From Branchiostoma floridae (Eukaryota; Chordata; Leptocardii; Amphioxiformes; Branchiostomatidae): a stretch of DNA of 64,000 nucleotides. The notes under the pieces are model-generated. The model was not told the origin of the DNA. It did not search any database and worked only from the letters and a program-made list of their open reading frames with translations. Position 1 is the first letter of the stretch. Each line of letters starts with the position of its first letter. The stretch covers positions 8,318,157-8,382,156 of the forward strand of contig NC_049983.1 in the NCBI RefSeq assembly GCF_000003815.2, in the 5' to 3' direction. The position numbers were made by a program, and so were the translations under genes. Of this stretch, positions 62,301 to 64,000 are shown in pieces.

Positions 62301-62511
62301 TGCACTCCGGTGAGGTCACCAAACATCACGACTTTCAAACCGGTCTTACTCAAAATACATAACATCTGACGTCCTAAAATTCCTCCCATTCAATCCCTGT
62401 TACCTTCGGTACTATTCCGTATCATTTTATTTCTGAAACACCGTTTCTAACGGTAGAAATCGTGGAAAATGTAACCCGAACTCACCATGGCTCACGTGCG
62501 TACTCCTCCAT
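59399..62511 (-). CDS. TIMM17: TIMM17, Tim17 subunit of the mitochondrial TIM23 translocase
   Basis: Tim17 is a core inner-membrane subunit of TIM23, which imports presequence proteins into the matrix. Five exons keep phase: 62486-62511, 61547-61646, 60983-61046, 60532-60660, 59399-59592, giving 170 residues. The start [20 protein letters not shown] is nearly identical to animal TIMM17; the Cys at residue 9 is assembled across the first intron. Glycine-rich membrane segments follow: [55 protein letters not shown] and [20 protein letters not shown]. The tail is polar and ends GGQPAYQ. The length agrees with the family (about 170). The gene is complete with no defects seen. Confidence 0.97.
59718..60015. 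mobile_element. hAT-like MITE, 298 bp, CAGGGTTGGACAAGTT ends
   Basis: CAGGGTTGGACAAGTTT at the left faces AACTTGTCCAACCCTG at the right. ACTAG directly flanks both ends (59713-59717, 60016-60020). Subterminal ACTTGCCC / GGGCAAGT motifs repeat. It lies in the TIMM17 intron 59593-60531 and is the reference copy for the remnant at 37974. Confidence 0.85.
61704..61920. mobile_element. MITE with TTACCCTGGGAAAACCA ends
   Basis: TTACCCTGGGAAAACCA near 61707 is mirrored by TGGTTTCCCAGGGTAA near 61904-61919. The interior shares ACACGCGCGC and CCAGCTGG blocks with 35785-36002. It lies in the first intron of TIMM17. Confidence 0.75.
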
Positions 62512-62691
62512 CTTGGTGACCTTACGCAATTCCCTGCATTCATTGCGAGTCTCGTCTTGATCAAAATCTCGCGAGATGTCGAAACGAGAGTTCACGAATT
62601 TGAGCTGAGATTTCGCGCCAAATTTTGCATTGGCTGATCAGGGAGTCTGGTTAGGTAATCTTGTAAGGTTTGAGTGTATTTACACCTCATC
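62512..62691. promoter_or_regulatory. Bidirectional TIMM17 / RAD18 promoter with a TCTCGCGAGA element
   Basis: Only 180 bases separate the start codons of TIMM17 (reverse) and RAD18 (forward). The palindrome TCTCGCGAGA sits at 62567-62576; this CGCG element is known from TATA-less, often bidirectional, housekeeping promoters of animals. No TATA box is visible. Confidence 0.8.
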
Positions 62692-63907
62692 ATGTCATCG
62701 TTTGCCAGTTCTGGAGACTGGCCTGAGAACTTCAAGCAGTTGAAGGTTTGTCTTCGACTTTTTGTAATGAGTTTGATGTGAAACTTTGATATCGGGGGAC
62801 AAGCCAAGACAGACCGGCTAGCAGAAAGGGGGAGGGGGGGCCGTACCCATTCATCATCCTATGATGATGTTACGAGACCTTACGAAAGTCATGATTTGTG
62901 AGGAAAATGGGTGAGGATGATATATAAGTTTGAACTTAAGTTCTATCTTGTCTTACATAACATATTTGCTGTCAAACATCATTTTAGCTTGGGGATCACA
63001 GAATCACTATGTTATGAAGATGATGATAACGTTAAAATTTATACATCTATAATTATGAAGGAATAAGATGTTGATCATGTAACTTGTTACAGATTTAGTT
63101 GAAGATACACTATGACATAGTAGCATGTTGACCAGTTAATCATTTACTTTACATCGCAATTCTGATGTTATAAGAATGTAACGTTAACAGTTAAAGAAAT
63201 AGATATAGAATACATCACAGTGTGATCATGTGAATAGGATCATCCGAATGCCGTCTATCAATGCAAAATGTGCCAAAAGTTGAAAGAATTTGCTATCTTC
63301 AAGGATATAACGTCCTTGGTATTTTGAAGCAAAGTACCAATCATTGTCAAAATCTCATATTTGAATTTTCAACATTAGTGCATAACTGTGTTGTAACCCA
63401 AAACATCACCCTGTCTGCATCATTACATTATCAAATGGCCCAGGTATGACATGATTTATGTTACATATCATTATGTCATCTGTGCTGTTGACTTATCACT
63501 GGTAATGTTGTTATAGACCATAGACGACCTGCTGCGCTGCCCGATCTGTTACGAGTACTTTGACATCACCATGATCATTCCTCAGTGTTCACACAACTGT
63601 AAGTACACAATCAAACATTTCAAGATTGAACATAATATTGTCCTTTTTGAAGACTGTGTGACTTTTATAAGGTTTCCATCTCCAGCTTTTGCCCTCATCA
63701 TCATATCTTGCCTCTGGCTCCAACCGTTCCAGTGATGGGAAGTGATATTGGACTTGCAGCATAGATTTTGCGCTGGCTTGGATGTGCTGCCTCTTTTTAT
63801 GTATCCAAGTAATTTTGTTGTTGTCTCTTTTCTTTTTACATATAGACTGTTCCCTGTGTATCAGAAGATATTTAAATTACAAGACCCAGTGTCCAACCTG
63901 TGGAGTG
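62692..63907 (+). CDS. RAD18: RAD18 E3 ubiquitin ligase, first three exons (3' partial)
   Basis: RAD18 with RAD6 monoubiquitinates PCNA at stalled forks and starts translesion synthesis. Exons 62692-62745, 63517-63598 and 63846-63907 join in frame to about 66 residues, and the gene runs off the window. After MSSFASSGDWPENFKQLK comes the RING: DDLLRCPICYEYFDITMIIP, then QCSHNYCSLCIRRYLNYKTQ, then CPTCGV. The zinc ligands C3HC4 (CPIC, CSH, CSLC, CPTC) are all present, and the order and spacing match RAD18 almost residue for residue. Zinc finger UBZ, SAP and RAD6-binding parts must lie to the right. Confidence 0.95.
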
Positions 63908-64000
63908 GTGAGTAGAACTTGGTTCATGATTGCCTAACCATGTTTTTTTGTGAACAGTATACAATGTAAGACACAGTTCAGGGTTCTCACGAGGACTTTT
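63908..64000 (+). other. RAD18 intron 3, start
   Basis: Begins with the donor GTGAGT after exon 3 of RAD18. Nothing else is recognised before the right edge. Confidence 0.8.

Overview
This is a eukaryotic window. Genes are split into many short GT-AG exons, and introns and intergenic DNA are full of foldback MITEs, tRNA-derived SINEs and a dead non-LTR retrotransposon. The gene set points to an invertebrate deuterostome, most likely amphioxus (Branchiostoma): a DED/NB-ARC/TPR receptor, a class C-I TRIM, intestinal-type GH31 glucosidase, RIC3, TIMM17 and RAD18. The species is inferred, not proven. There is one assembly gap (53041-53455). All exon models below were read by hand from splice sites, reading phase and family similarity.

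Layout. (1) 652-14771 (+): 22 exons of a maltase-glucoamylase/sucrase-isomaltase-like GH31 alpha-glucosidase, 5' end outside the window. (2) 15576-25205 (-): a receptor-like protein with FN3, death-effector domain, a hydrophobic segment, NB-ARC and TPR repeats; genes 1 and 2 converge. (3) 29328-34093 (-): a SAM-domain protein with a C-terminal zinc ribbon resembling the piggyBac transposase tail. (4) 36833-38008 (+): a single-exon RIC3 homologue whose last codons and stop lie in a MITE. (5) 42011-49279 (-): a RING, B-box, coiled-coil, COS-box protein whose C terminus is a Rab11-like GTPase domain. (6) 49540-57919 (+): a quinone oxidoreductase-like protein 2 homologue, divergent from gene 5. 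(7) 59399-62511 (-): TIMM17. (8) 62692 to the right edge (+): the start of RAD18, sharing a 180-bp bidirectional promoter with TIMM17.

The most unusual items are the TRIM-Rab fusion, which has Asp in place of the switch II Gln and no prenylation cysteines, and the FN3-DED-hydrophobic-NB-ARC-TPR protein. In both genes the 3' splice site plus the first part of a nucleotide-binding exon has been amplified into a tandem array in the upstream intron, and the copies examined run into an in-frame stop right after the duplicated coding part. Several DNA elements can be delimited exactly by their target-site duplications, including three members of one hAT-like family with 8-bp duplications, one piggyBac-like element with TTAA, and a mariner remnant with TA.

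The genes do not form a pathway. They include carbohydrate digestion, innate sensing, ubiquitin/GTPase signalling, nicotinic receptor maturation, redox metabolism, mitochondrial import and DNA damage tolerance.
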